From contig NZ_CP015418.1 of the NCBI RefSeq assembly GCF_001633165.1, positions 2,418,001-2,482,000 of the forward strand: 64,000 bases of DNA. The letters are read 5' to 3'. Below the pieces are notes generated by a model. It was not told the origin of the DNA and made no database searches. It worked only from the letters and a program-made list of their open reading frames with translations. A program made the position numbers and the translations under genes. This DNA is from Rhodovulum sulfidophilum DSM 1374 (GTDB lineage: Bacteria; Pseudomonadota; Alphaproteobacteria; Rhodobacterales; Rhodobacteraceae). This document shows, piece by piece, positions 9,232-18,191 of the stretch (positions are counted from its first letter, which is position 1; the number at the start of each line of letters is the position of its first letter).

Positions 9232-9816
9232 ATGAACCTGATCCCAGCCGCTGCCACCGCCGCCCTCATGGCCGCAACCGCGTTGCCCGCCCTTGCCGAG
9301 CCGGTCGATTACAGCCTCGATCCCAGCCATAGCCAGGTGCTTTTCTCCTACGAGCATCTCGGCTTCTCGACCACCTGGAACCTGTTCTCGGGCTGGGAAG
9401 GCACGGTCTCCTTCGATGCCGAGGATCCGGCGGCCTCGCGGGTGTCGGTCTCGATCCCGACCGAGGCGCTGTTCACCGGCTGGGAAGACCGGTTCCAGCA
9501 TTTCATGTCCGACGCCTTCTTCGACGCGGCCGAGAACGATCTGGTGACCTTCACCTCGACCGATATCGAGCTGACCGGCGAGGAAACCGCCAAGATCACC
9601 GGCGAGCTGACCCTGAACGGCATCACCAAACCGGTGGTTCTGGACGCGCGGCTGACCCAGCATGGCGAGCATCCGATGGAAAAGCGCGACTGGCTGGGCT
9701 TTTACGCCACGACCACGCTGAGCCGGTCCGAGTTCGACATGGGCGAATACGTGCCCGCCGTCAGCGACGAGGTCGAGGTTCAGATCTCGATCGAGGCGGG
9801 CAAGGTCGCAGACTGA
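9232..9816 (+). CDS. YceI-family periplasmic lipocalin-like protein
   Basis: A 194-residue exported protein with a Sec signal peptide (MNLIPAAATAALMAATALPALA, cleavage likely after ALA at residue 22). The mature part is a YceI beta-barrel: YSLDPSHSQVLFSYEHLGFSTTWN, the alternating beta-strands through TGELTLNGITKPVVLDARL, and DWLGFYATTTLSRSEFDMG. Family members bind isoprenoid-like hydrophobic ligands; the ligand here is unknown. ATG 9232 is chosen because the signal peptide starts there. It is divergent from rpsF. Confidence 0.9.
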   Translation: MNLIPAAATAALMAATALPALAEPVDYSLDPSHSQVLFSYEHLGFSTTWNLFSGWEGTVSFDAEDPAASRVSVSIPTEALFTGWEDRFQHFMSDAFFDAAENDLVTFTSTDIELTGEETAKITGELTLNGITKPVVLDARLTQHGEHPMEKRDWLGFYATTTLSRSEFDMGEYVPAVSDEVEVQISIEAGKVAD

Positions 9817-9893
9817 GCCGAAGAGAAGGCGGGCGGCTGGCATCCCGGCCGCCCGGGCGCTAGTGTCGCGCCGTCCAGCCAGACGGAGCGACC

Positions 9894-10781
9894 ATGCGCG
9901 GGCTTTTTAACCGGCCGATCACCAAGCTGTCCTTCGTGCCCCCCGCGCCCCGTCCGGGCCGAAGCGGGCTTGCCATCGTTCTGATCGTGAAGAACGAGGC
10001 GCGCCATATCGGCGAATGGGCGCGGTTCCACCGGGCCGCCGGGGCCGCCCATGTCTATGCCTATGACAATGGCTCGACCGACGGCACCGCGGCCGAACTG
10101 GCGGCGGCGCTCGGCGACAGGCTGACGCTGCTGCCCTGGGATCAGAAGCTTTTCGACGGCCGCTCGGGGCGCGAGATCCACAACCAGGTGCTGGCCTATG
10201 CCCATGCCCTTCGGAATTTCGGCGGCGCCCATCGCTGGATGGCCTGCATCGATGCCGATGAATTCCTGGTGCCGAAACAGGCCGAGAGCCTCGAGGCGGC
10301 GCTGGCCCATCTCGGCGATATCCCTTCGGTCACGCTGCCCTGGCACAATTTCGGCCGCAACGGCCATGACGCGCCGCCCGCGGGCGGGATCGTCGCCAAT
10401 TACACCCGCCGCGCCGCCGACCCGCTGAGCGGCGCGCGCGGGGTGACCAATTTCAAGACCCTGGTCGACGCGACCCGGGTCACCGCGCTCAAGGTCCACA
10501 GCGTCTGGGTCGACGGGCAGGCCGTGACCTGGAACGACCGGGGCGAGCGGACCGACCACAAGGGCCGCGCCGATCCGGCCTTCTATTCGGCCGATCACCT
10601 GCAGCTGAACCACTATTACACCCGCTCGGAACAGGAGCTGGCCGCCAAGATCGCGCGCGGCTCGAACCAGTCGGTCGAGGCCCGCCGCCATGCCGACCGC
10701 ATCCGGCGCAACGTGGCCAATATCGAGGCCAGCGAGGCCGAGGACTGCTCGGCGCCCGACTTCCTTGCCCGGAAGGGGTGA
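9894..10781 (+). CDS. Glycosyltransferase family 92/2-like protein
   Basis: A 295-residue protein with a GT-A nucleotide-sugar fold: LAIVLIVKNEARHIGEWARFHRAAGAAHVYAYDNGSTDGT at residues about 25-65, then the metal-binding DXD-type motif in WMACIDADEFLVP (about residue 118), and the acceptor-side stretch VTLPWHNFGRNGHD. The KNE...EW...H...G arrangement is characteristic of the GT92 (DUF23) group. No transmembrane segment is visible. Acceptor and sugar donor cannot be assigned. It ends 108 bases before fabD and is probably independent of the fab genes. Confidence 0.75.
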   Translation: MRGLFNRPITKLSFVPPAPRPGRSGLAIVLIVKNEARHIGEWARFHRAAGAAHVYAYDNGSTDGTAAELAAALGDRLTLLPWDQKLFDGRSGREIHNQVLAYAHALRNFGGAHRWMACIDADEFLVPKQAESLEAALAHLGDIPSVTLPWHNFGRNGHDAPPAGGIVANYTRRAADPLSGARGVTNFKTLVDATRVTALKVHSVWVDGQAVTWNDRGERTDHKGRADPAFYSADHLQLNHYYTRSEQELAAKIARGSNQSVEARRHADRIRRNVANIEASEAEDCSAPDFLARKG

Positions 10782-10889
10782 TCGGCGCGGCCGATCGGCG
10801 CGCGGGCGGCGCTTTGATCCGGTGCGCTTGTGAAGTGGGGGCCAAGCCGTTAGATCGACGGCCAGACGAGACAGGGCAAGGGGCACTCG

Positions 10890-11834
10890 ATGCGTGCATT
10901 CGTATTTCCGGGCCAGGGGGCCCAGACCATCGGCATGGGCAAGGCGCTGGCCGAGGCCTATCCGCAAGCCCGCGCGGTTTTCGAAGAGGTCGACGACGCG
11001 CTTGGCGAAAGCCTGTCGGAGCTGATCTGGCAGGGCGACCAGGCCGAGCTGACGCTGACCCGCAATGCGCAACCGGCGCTGATGGCGACCTCGATGGCGG
11101 CGATGGCGGCGCTGGGGGCCGAGGGCGTATCGGTGACGGCCGCGTCTTTCGTGGCCGGCCATTCGCTGGGCGAATATTCCGCGCTCTGCGCCGCGGGCGC
11201 GATCAGCCTGGCCGATACCGCGCGGCTGTTGCGGCTGCGCGGCGAGGCGATGCAGGCGGCGGTGCCGGTCGGCGAGGGCGCGATGGCGGCGCTTCTGGGG
11301 CTCGATCTGGCGGCGGTGCGCGAGGTCGCGGCCGAGGCGGCGGCGGGTCAGGTGGTGCAGGCCGCCAATGACAACGACCCGGCGCAGGTGGTGATTTCGG
11401 GCCATGCGGCGGCTGTCGAACGCGCGGTCGAGCTGGCCAAGACGCGGGGCGCCCGGCGCGCGGTGATGCTGCCGGTCTCGGCCCCCTTCCATTGCGCGCT
11501 GATGGCGCCGGCCGCCCGGGCGATGGCCGCGGCACTGGAAGAGGTCGAGATCGAGGTGCCGCTGGTGCCGGTCGTGGCCAATGTGCGGGCCTGTGGCGAG
11601 ACCGACCCGGCGACGATCCGGACGCTGTTGGTCGATCAGGTGACCGGCGCCGTCCGCTGGCGCGAGTCGGTCGCCTGGATGGCGGGGCAGGGCGTCTCCG
11701 AGATCTGGGAGATCGGCGCGGGCAAGGCGCTGTCGGGCATGGTCAAGCGCATCGCGCGCGAGGTCGCGACCCGGCAGGTCGGCACGCCCGACGAGGTGAC
11801 CGCGGCCGTCGACGGCATGAATGCGGCGGCATGA
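10890..11834 (+). CDS. fabD: Malonyl-CoA:ACP transacylase
   Basis: Loads malonyl groups from CoA onto acyl carrier protein for fatty-acid synthesis. The 314-residue protein opens with MRAFVFPGQGAQTIGMGKALAE and has the nucleophile elbow GHSLGE (Ser near residue 93) and the second catalytic centre in LPVSAPFHCALM (His). The oxyanion glutamine is in FPGQGAQ. It is followed by fabG (17-base gap) and acpP, the usual fab cluster order. The final Gly-Met stretch overlaps nothing. Confidence 0.96.
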   Translation: MRAFVFPGQGAQTIGMGKALAEAYPQARAVFEEVDDALGESLSELIWQGDQAELTLTRNAQPALMATSMAAMAALGAEGVSVTAASFVAGHSLGEYSALCAAGAISLADTARLLRLRGEAMQAAVPVGEGAMAALLGLDLAAVREVAAEAAAGQVVQAANDNDPAQVVISGHAAAVERAVELAKTRGARRAVMLPVSAPFHCALMAPAARAMAAALEEVEIEVPLVPVVANVRACGETDPATIRTLLVDQVTGAVRWRESVAWMAGQGVSEIWEIGAGKALSGMVKRIAREVATRQVGTPDEVTAAVDGMNAAA

Positions 11835-11850
11835 ACGGAGGAATGAGCAT

Positions 11851-12588
11851 ATGTTCGATCTGAGCGGAAAGACCGCGCTGGTGACCGGCGCCTCGGGCGG
11901 CATCGGCGGCGCCATCGCGCGCGGGCTGCATGCGCAGGGCGCGACCGTCGGCCTGTCTGGCACCCGCGAGGCGCCGCTGGCCGAGCTGGCGGCAGAGCTG
12001 GGCGAGCGCGCCCATGTGCTGCCCTGCAACCTGTCGGACCCGGAGGCGGTCGAGGCGCTGCCGAAGGCCGCGACCGAGGCCATGGGCGGGCTCGACATCC
12101 TGGTGAACAATGCCGGGATCACCCGCGACATGCTGTTCATGCGGCTCAAGGACGAGGACTGGCAATCGGTTCTGGACGTCAACCTGACGGCGGCGATGCG
12201 GCTTTGCCGCGGCGCGATGCGCGGCATGATGAAGGCGCGCTGGGGCCGGATCGTCAACATTACCTCGGTCGTCGGCACTACCGGCAATCCGGGCCAGGCG
12301 AATTACTGCGCGGCCAAGGCCGGCCTCGTGGGCCTGTCGAAGTCGCTGGCCCATGAGCTGGCCTCGCGCGGGGTCACGGTGAACTGCGTGGCGCCCGGCT
12401 TCATCGCCACCGCGATGACCGACAAGCTGACCGACGACCAGAAGGGCGGTATCCTCGGCGCCGTGCCGATGGGACGCATGGGCACCCCCGAAGAGATTGC
12501 CGCCGCCGTGGTCTATCTGGCCAGTCCCGAGGCGGGCTATGTCACCGGGGCGACGGTCCATGTCAATGGCGGGATGGCGATGGTCTGA
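11851..12588 (+). CDS. fabG: 3-oxoacyl-[ACP] reductase
   Basis: NADPH-dependent ketoreductase of fatty-acid elongation, 245 residues. The Rossmann motif TGASGGIGGAIARGL lies near residue 13, NNAG near residue 85, and the catalytic Ser-Tyr-Lys in NITSVVG and YCAAKAG. It ends GGMAMV as in most FabG proteins. The start is ATG 11851 behind GGAGG; a longer frame from 11821 overlaps the fabD end and lacks homology. Part of the fabD-fabG-acpP cluster. Confidence 0.96.
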   Translation: MFDLSGKTALVTGASGGIGGAIARGLHAQGATVGLSGTREAPLAELAAELGERAHVLPCNLSDPEAVEALPKAATEAMGGLDILVNNAGITRDMLFMRLKDEDWQSVLDVNLTAAMRLCRGAMRGMMKARWGRIVNITSVVGTTGNPGQANYCAAKAGLVGLSKSLAHELASRGVTVNCVAPGFIATAMTDKLTDDQKGGILGAVPMGRMGTPEEIAAAVVYLASPEAGYVTGATVHVNGGMAMV

Positions 12589-12771
12589 CCCCGCCGCCGC
12601 CTGCGACGCGAAAGCGTTTGCGTCGTTTAAACGATGTGTTATAGGCGGCGCAGTTTTTGCCCGGGGGGAACCCCGCGCTTTGCATATCCCGCGCCGATGC
12701 GGGGAAAGTGGCCTCTCCTGGCCAACAGCATGAAGACGGGCTCGCTGCCTGAGCAACTGTGAGGAATGGAA

Positions 12772-13005
12772 ATGAGCGACATCGCGGATCGCGTGAAAAA
12801 AATCGTCGTCGAGCATCTGGGCGTCGAGGAAGACAAGGTGACCGAGAACGCCTCGTTCATTGACGATCTGGGCGCGGATAGCCTTGATACCGTCGAGCTG
12901 GTCATGGCCTTCGAAGAGGAATTCGGGATCGAGATCCCCGACGATGCCGCCGAGACCATCCAGACCTTCGGCGACGCGGTGAAGTTCATTCAGGAAGCGG
13001 TCTGA
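12772..13005 (+). CDS. acpP: Acyl carrier protein
   Basis: A 77-residue carrier that holds growing acyl chains on 4'-phosphopantetheine. The attachment serine is in the DSLD motif ([28 protein letters not shown]), and the rest follows the canonical four-helix ACP. I start at ATG 12772 ([11 protein letters not shown]), two codons after another ATG, because it lies at the better distance from GAGGA. A promoter of its own is likely in the 183-base gap after fabG, as is usual for acpP. Confidence 0.97.
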   Translation: MSDIADRVKKIVVEHLGVEEDKVTENASFIDDLGADSLDTVELVMAFEEEFGIEIPDDAAETIQTFGDAVKFIQEAV

Positions 13006-13030
13006 GCGACGGCCATCCTGCTGGAATTGA

Positions 13031-13063
13031 AAGGCGGTGTCTCTCCGGAGGCGCCGCCTTTTC
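13031..13063 (+). terminator. Terminator of acpP
   Basis: AAGGCGG...CCGCCTT inverted repeat extended by G-U pairs through the loop region (13031-13060) and followed by TTTT, 26 bases after the acpP stop. Confidence 0.8.
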
Positions 13064-13210
13064 CTTTGCCGGTTCGGGTCATGCTGTCGAAACGCACCTG
13101 TCCGCCCGTTGCGGGGGTGGCGTCTGCGAGAAGGGGGCCGTCGACAGTTGATCTTGCTTCGCTTGAGTGGGCAACCCTGATAGGCTTTCGAGCCAAGAGA
13201 TGAGTGTTGC

Positions 13211-13369
13211 ATGGAGAGCAAGACGCCGCGTCATTTCCTTGGCGCGTTCAAGCGCGAGGCGGTGGGATCGGGCTGCCGCTTCGCCAAGCCGTCGGTCTGG
13301 TCGCGAGCCATCATCAAGATGGCCGGTTTTGACTGGCCCGTGCCGGACTACTCGACGCTGTGCCGATGA
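13211..13369 (+). pseudogene. Chimeric transposase scrap: IS3-like OrfA start joined to IS5-like fragment
   Basis: The frame starts MESKTPRHFLGAFKREAV, like an IS3-type OrfA. It then runs into DNA that, allowing a frame change, encodes an IS5-family transposase segment: GLPLRQAVGLVAS, then IIKMAGFDWPVPDYSTLCR with the conserved WPVPDYSTL stretch. It stops after 52 codons. Both parts are far too short to be active. Confidence 0.7.
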
Positions 13370-13435
13370 CCTGGCCTGCCCCTGAAGAGTGGTCCTCCCT
13401 GAATTAGGCCTTCGAGCCAGATGGAGGACGACGGA

Positions 13436-13772
13436 ATGGGACAGAAGAGGCATAAGCCGGAGGAGATCGTCGCGAAGCTTCGGCAGGTCGACGTGCTGGT
13501 ATCGCGGGGCCGATCGGTAGCGGAGGCGGTTTGATCGGGGTGACGCAGTTCACCTGTTACCGGTGGTGCAAGGAACGAGCCATTTTCCGCCATCGGTCCA
13601 AGGACAATGGCAAGTGCGGCCTGAAGACTTACCCGGTGAAGCGTTTGAAGGACCTCGAGAAGGAGAACGAGCGGCTGCGGAAGGCTGTATCGGAGCTGAC
13701 GCTCGAGAATCTGATCCTGCGAGAGGCGGCCTCGGTAAACGACCAGGACCCGGCCGCCGCCGAGCCTGTATC
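13436..13772 (+). pseudogene. IS3-family OrfA, frameshifted
   Basis: Begins MGQKRHKPEEIVAKLRQVDVLVSRGRSVAEAV, the helix-turn-helix end of an IS3-group OrfA, then meets a TGA at 13533. The reading continues in another frame with IGVTQFTCYRWCKE and the leucine-zipper-like LKDLEKENERLRKAVSELTLENLILREA that ends OrfA. A single base loss near 13532 explains the break. Confidence 0.8.
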
Positions 13773-14390
13773 GATCACGTCCGGCAGACGTTCTCCGTCC
13801 CGGAGCGCGTCGCCTGTCGTGTGCTTGGGCAGCATCGCTCGACACGGCGGAAGGTGCCGCGGGGCCGCACCGACAAAGACGCGCTGAGCCCGGACATTAT
13901 CGCGCTCGCCAGCCAGTATGGGCGCTACGGCTCCCGCCGGATTGCGGCTCTTCTTCGGGATGCAGGCCGGGCCGTGACCGTGAAGCGGGTGGAGCGGATC
14001 TGGCGACGGGAGGGGCTGAAGGTGCCACGGAAACACCCCGAAAAGGGCCGGCTCCGGCTGAATGACGGATCGTGCATCCGCCTGCGGCCGGAGCGGCCGA
14101 ACCACGTTTGGTCCCATGACGTCGTCGAGAGCCGGACGCAGGATGGGAGGAGGTTCCGCATGCTCAATGTCATCGACGCGTTCACCCGGGAGGGCCTGGC
14201 CATCCGGATCGACCGCAAGCTGAACTCGACTGCCGTGATCGACGTCCTGACCGAACTGTTCGTCCTGAGGGCTGTGCCCGGTCATGTTCGCTCGGATAAT
14301 GGGCCGGAGGTCATCGCCAGGGCCGTTCGGGACCGGATCAATGCCGTGGGAGCGAAGACCGCATTCATCGAGCCCGGCAGCCCTTGGGAG
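13740..14390 (+). pseudogene. IS3-family OrfB transposase, C-terminus missing
   Basis: DDE transposase of the IS3 group. Visible parts are the HTH_21-like segment (YGRYGSRRIAALLRDAG...VKRVERIWRREGLKVP), the first Asp in WSHDVVES (the family usually has a WSxDF-type motif), the second in VRSDNGPEVIA, and FIEPGSPWE just before the position of the third acidic residue. At about 14390 the reading frame passes without interruption into an unrelated IS110 transposase tail, so the final Glu region of the DDE domain is lost. Confidence 0.82.
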
Positions 14391-14618
14391 AAGATCACCA
14401 AGATGGGCGATCGGTACCTGCGCCAGCTTATCGTTGTCGGCATGACATCGCGTGTGCGGCAGGTCACCAATCATCCCGAGCGTGCCGATCCCTGGCTGAC
14501 GAAGCTGTTGCAGAGAAAACCGGCCCGGCTCGCTACCGTCGCCATGGCGAACAAGACGGCACGGATCATGTGGGCGGTGCTGAGCAGGAACGAACCCTAC
14601 CGCCCTCACACAGCCTGA
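14391..14618 (+). pseudogene. IS110-family transposase C-terminal fragment
   Basis: The frame continues as KITKMGDRYLRQLIVVGM...KLLQRKPARLATVAMANKTARIMWAVLSRNEPY, the hallmark C-terminal end of IS110/IS1111 transposases (transposase_20 domain). The N-terminal RuvC-like catalytic domain is absent. The following 240 bases to the LysR gene hold no gene; a short match to the dispersed repeat (GCGGGACTTTTCTGCC) occurs near 14773. Confidence 0.8.
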
Positions 14619-14858
14619 GACATACCGAAACAGCGAGATAGCAAGACCGACGATGTGATGGTGTCCCCTTCAGCCGCAACGATCAGGACGCTCCGCCGAA
14701 TGACCCGGGCGCAATTGCCCGCAAAGCAGATAGGAACCTGATCTGCGGATCCCATCAGGGAAAGCGGTGTGAGCGGGACTTTTCTGCCGCCGGGAAGATC
14801 GATGCCAAGGTCGTCTTTCGGATTGCGTGGCTAGGATCGTAAGTTGCCCCGCGCCGCC

Positions 14859-15731
14859 TCAGGCCAGCTCCAGAAACCTCTGCTCGGCCAATGACAGGTG
14901 CCGTTCCTTGTGGCGCAGCATGTGGAACCGGCGTGGGGGAAGGTCGAACGCCACCGGGACGAGCCGGCCTGCGTCGATCGCCGGCGCGACCACCAGGGTC
15001 GACAGGATCGCAGCGCCCGCGCCGGATTCGACCGCGACGCGCACGGCCTCGTTCGACGGCAGCTCGAAGGCCACCTCGACATCCTCGATGTGCAGACCGC
15101 GGCGCGCGAGCGCGGTTTCGCAGACCGCGCGGGTGCCCGATCCCGCCTCGCGCATCACCCATGGGCCGGCTTTCAGATCATCGGGGCCCGAGGGAGGCCG
15201 GTCCGCCCAGTCATGCCCGGGGGCCACCACCAAAGCCAGCCGGTCTCCGGACAGGCTTTGGATGGCGAGCGCCGTATCGTCAATCTCGCCCTCGACAATG
15301 CCCAGATCGACGGTGGCGGCATGGACCATCTGTGCCACGTCGCTGGTGTTGCCGACGGCGAGTTCCAGCACGATGCCGGGGTGCTCGCGGCGGAACCTCT
15401 GCATGCGCGGCGGCAGCCAGTAATTCGCGATCGTCTGGCTGGCGGCGAGGCGCAGCCTGCCGCGTTTCATCCCGGCGAGATCGCCGAGCAGCCGCGTCGC
15501 CTGCTCGGCGCGGGCCAGCACGGCGCGGGCCTCGTCCAGAAACAGCCTTCCGGCGTCGGTCAGCACGATGCGCCGCCCGACCCGATCGAACAGCTGCACG
15601 GCGTGGCGCTCCTCGAGCGCGGCGATCGCGGCGCTGGTCGCGCTTTGGGTCAGATTGAGAAATGCCGCCGCCTGCGTGACATGCTCACGCTCGGCGACGG
15701 CGATGAAAATGCGAAGTTGGTCGAGTGTCAT
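14859..15731 (-). CDS. LysR-family regulator next to yeiH-like transporter
   Basis: A 290-residue LysR regulator. The N-terminal winged helix ([40 protein letters not shown]) is followed by the two-lobed effector domain ([35 protein letters not shown] [11 protein letters not shown]). The sequence resembles YeiE/CysB-like members that accompany YeiH transporters and respond to sulfite-type ligands; the ligand here is inferred from that pairing. It starts at ATG 15731, overlapping the transporter stop by four bases (ATGA), so the two are translationally coupled. Usually such regulators are divergent from the transporter. Confidence 0.88.
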   Translation of the reverse strand: MTLDQLRIFIAVAEREHVTQAAAFLNLTQSATSAAIAALEERHAVQLFDRVGRRIVLTDAGRLFLDEARAVLARAEQATRLLGDLAGMKRGRLRLAASQTIANYWLPPRMQRFRREHPGIVLELAVGNTSDVAQMVHAATVDLGIVEGEIDDTALAIQSLSGDRLALVVAPGHDWADRPPSGPDDLKAGPWVMREAGSGTRAVCETALARRGLHIEDVEVAFELPSNEAVRVAVESGAGAAILSTLVVAPAIDAGRLVPVAFDLPPRRFHMLRHKERHLSLAEQRFLELA

Positions 15732-16780
15732 GCGAGGAACAGGATCAAGGCGAGACTGAAAAGCGAGATGAAGACCCATGCGCCGGCTCCCAGCAGCGCG
15801 GGACGCAATCCTTCCGCCGCCAGCTTTCGCATATCGGTCTCCAGCCCCATCGCGGCCAAGGCGGTGGCCAGCAGGAATTGCGTGATGTCGGTGGTGACGT
15901 GGACCGTCGCGTCGGGCACCCATCCGGTGCTGGCCAGACCGACCATGGCAACGAAGCCCAATACGAACCACGGCACGGGCGGAACGGCACGATCGGCCTC
16001 GCCACCGTCGCGGCGCAGCCTACGCGATGCGAGAACGCCGAGGCCCAGCACCATCGGCGCCAGCATCATCACGCGGGTCAGCTTGGCGATCGTGCCGAAC
16101 TCTCCGGCCTCCTGCCCGCGGGCATAGGCGGCGGCGACGACCTGCGCGATCTCATGGATCGAGGCCCCGGTCCAGAGGCCGAAGGTATGCGGCCCCATGT
16201 CCAGCAGGCCGCCGACCAGCGGCATCAGAACCATCGACAGCGAACCGAAGATCGTGACACAGGCCACCGCATAGGCGACGTCCTCGTCCCGGGCGCGGGT
16301 CACGGTATTGGTGGCGATCACGGCCGAGGCGCCGCAGATCGAACTGCCCGCCGCGATCAGCTGCGTCAGGCGCGCCTCCACCCGAAGCATACGTCCAAGC
16401 CAGGTGGTGAAGGCAAAGGTGGCCAGCAGCGTGGCAACGATGAGCGCGACGCCGACGCCGCCCACAGCGATGACCTGCTGCGCGGTCAGTTGCAGTCCCA
16501 ACAGGATGATCCCTGCGCGCAGGACCCGCTTGACGCTGAAGGACGTGCCGGGTCTGGCAATGGCGGGCGTGCCGATCAGGTTGTGAAACGCCATGCCGAT
16601 CAGGATGGCAAGGATGAGAGGGCTGAGCACGCCAATACCGGGAATGTGGCGCAGCCCGAACGCCAGCGCCGCTATCAGGGTCGCCAGCAGAAGGCCCGGC
16701 AGGACGCTGCCAGGTCCCGAATTCACCCATTGCCGGGAGGCGACTTGGGTCATGCCACGCAGAGTGTCGAAATGTGCCAC
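15728..16780 (-). CDS. YeiH/UPF0324-family membrane protein (putative sulfate exporter family)
   Basis: A 350-residue integral membrane protein with about ten hydrophobic segments (for example [49 protein letters not shown]). The family signature [16 protein letters not shown] and the second half motif [17 protein letters not shown] are intact. Transport of sulfate or related anions is a family annotation, not proven. The start at 16780 gives [13 protein letters not shown] 16753 is an alternative. The gene precedes its LysR regulator in the same transcript. The 120 bases upstream are AT-rich and probably contain the promoter. Confidence 0.85.
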   Translation of the reverse strand: MAHFDTLRGMTQVASRQWVNSGPGSVLPGLLLATLIAALAFGLRHIPGIGVLSPLILAILIGMAFHNLIGTPAIARPGTSFSVKRVLRAGIILLGLQLTAQQVIAVGGVGVALIVATLLATFAFTTWLGRMLRVEARLTQLIAAGSSICGASAVIATNTVTRARDEDVAYAVACVTIFGSLSMVLMPLVGGLLDMGPHTFGLWTGASIHEIAQVVAAAYARGQEAGEFGTIAKLTRVMMLAPMVLGLGVLASRRLRRDGGEADRAVPPVPWFVLGFVAMVGLASTGWVPDATVHVTTDITQFLLATALAAMGLETDMRKLAAEGLRPALLGAGAWVFISLFSLALILFLA

Positions 16781-16901
16781 CTGAAGGTCCTCGCAAATCC
16801 GTCTGAGGGGTCATTAGGCAGTGGTGAATGAATATAAAAACCGATTAGTCTTGTTGAAACAATCGAAATAAACGAACGAAAGATCAACGTTGGAGCTCTC
16901 T

Positions 16902-17035
16902 GGCTTTGTTGCATAATCGAAGGATCTTGCGTAGCTGAACGGTTTTCGAGGTAAGATATTGCGCTACTTGGCAAGCAAGAAGTCCTTCTTACAAGCCACT
17001 GCAGCCTCTGATTTCTTCGATTATGCAACAACGCC
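16902..17035. mobile_element. 134-bp MITE with IS5-type ends
   Basis: Terminal inverted repeats of 21 bp (16902-16922 and 17015-17035, one mismatch) begin GGCTTTGTTGCATAA, the end sequence of IS5-family (IS427/IS903-like) elements. The 92-bp interior has no coding capacity, so it would need a transposase in trans. The right end overlaps the last codons of the HEPN-like gene at 17021-17686. Confidence 0.8.
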
Positions 17036-17686
17036 CTCCGGAACGGAAAATGAGTGATCGGAACAGAAGCGGCGCGATAAGCGACCGACGATGGGGAGGG
17101 CGTACAGCATCAGGCGGCGTCCCCGGCGTTTGAAGGGGCGGGATGTGTGCGCATAGGCCTGCTGTCGCGTGGATGGTGTCTTCGGGGCGTTGTAGCGGAC
17201 ACCAGCGCCGCACTGGATGTCAGCAAGTAGATGCTTGAGGTTCAGGCCGGGCGCGGAGACGGTGAGCGCGTCATGCAACTTCATTAGGTCGTGAACCCTT
17301 GGGACGGGGGCATCTCCAACCAGCGTGATCAGGCCCTTCATGAACTTCTCGGCCATCTGAAGCGATGCCCATCTCGCATGGCCCCAGTTCGGTGACTGAC
17401 CGGTCATATTCGCAACGGCGGCAGCCCAGTCATCCTCGGCGGCGGCGAACATCGGATCCGCCTTACGGAAACGGTCGAATGCCTTGCGAACATCGAGGCC
17501 CACCACAAACAGCCCATAGACCTCGTTCAAGTCACCCTCCGAGAAATGCTGGAGGCGGGCCTCGGTGATACCGGTAAGCGAGGCGCAGGTGTAGAGTAGC
17601 ACGCGAGCAACGCCGATCGTCCGCTTGCTGCCGATACTGTTGAAAAACTCGGTTGCGGGGCCGCAGAGCGCCAACCTATAGAACAT
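17021..17686 (-). pseudogene. HEPN-like protein, C-terminus replaced by a MITE end
   Basis: About 221 codons from ATG 17686 (MFYRLALCGPATEFF); a TTG 23 codons upstream is possible. The middle part resembles HEPN nucleotidyltransferase-associated proteins: WGHARWASLQMAEKFMKGLITL followed by VPRVHDLMKLHDAL, the two helices that flank the active groove. The stop codon TAA at 17021-17023 lies inside the right terminal repeat of the MITE, and the final residues EGVVA are MITE-encoded. The original C-terminus is therefore missing. Function unknown; HEPN domains often occur in RNA-cleaving toxins or defence proteins. Confidence 0.6.
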
Positions 17687-17840
17687 AGTTCCGCCTTTTT
17701 GCGACCTCGCTTGGAAAGCAGACCTTTTCTTCCGCTTTGGAGAATAACGTTCCAAACTCAGACGGCCTCTCGGCCTCGGCCGGAGTTTTCAACACAATCT
17801 GCCGAGAGCCGACGTTGAGCGCCCCGGCCTCTGCTGCCTG

Positions 17841-17911
17841 TGAGTCACGAAAGCGGTCGTTCACTGCTGTTGCAGCGTGCCCTGGAGCCGCAAAGGTTCG
17901 GAGAGCGGGAC
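17841..17911 (+). repeat. Dispersed accessory-region repeat, 3' part (copy 1)
   Basis: Shares the block CACGAAAGCGGTCGTTCA...CCCTGGAGCCGCAAAGGTTCGGAGAGCGGGAC with the 3' half of the copies at 23752, 24448, 60596 and 62274. The remaining bases of the 17756-18191 gap contain no gene I can support. Confidence 0.65.
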
Positions 17912-18191
17912 CTTACCCGCCGTTCGCTGCGGGTGCATCGTGTGCGCCTGCGTTCGACGGCTAAGCGTAGGGATTGGACGCTGCGATCAGGCCGTTACGC
18001 CTCGCACCGACGATACACCTCGGCCCATAGCGGCCTGAACCGCATAAATTGTCAAATCTGCGCATGTCAGAAGACAACGATATCCCCCCCCCTTGTCCGA
18101 TTGGCAACAATCTGTCTCTAGTGCGTCAAATTGACTGCCCAGAGCCTCTAGCAAGGCATTTTCACGAGTGAAGACAAGAGAGAGAACGTTG

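Noticed and set aside
9780..12287. An 835-codon minus-strand frame
   Set aside because: Antisense to the glycosyltransferase, fabD and fabG; no domain.
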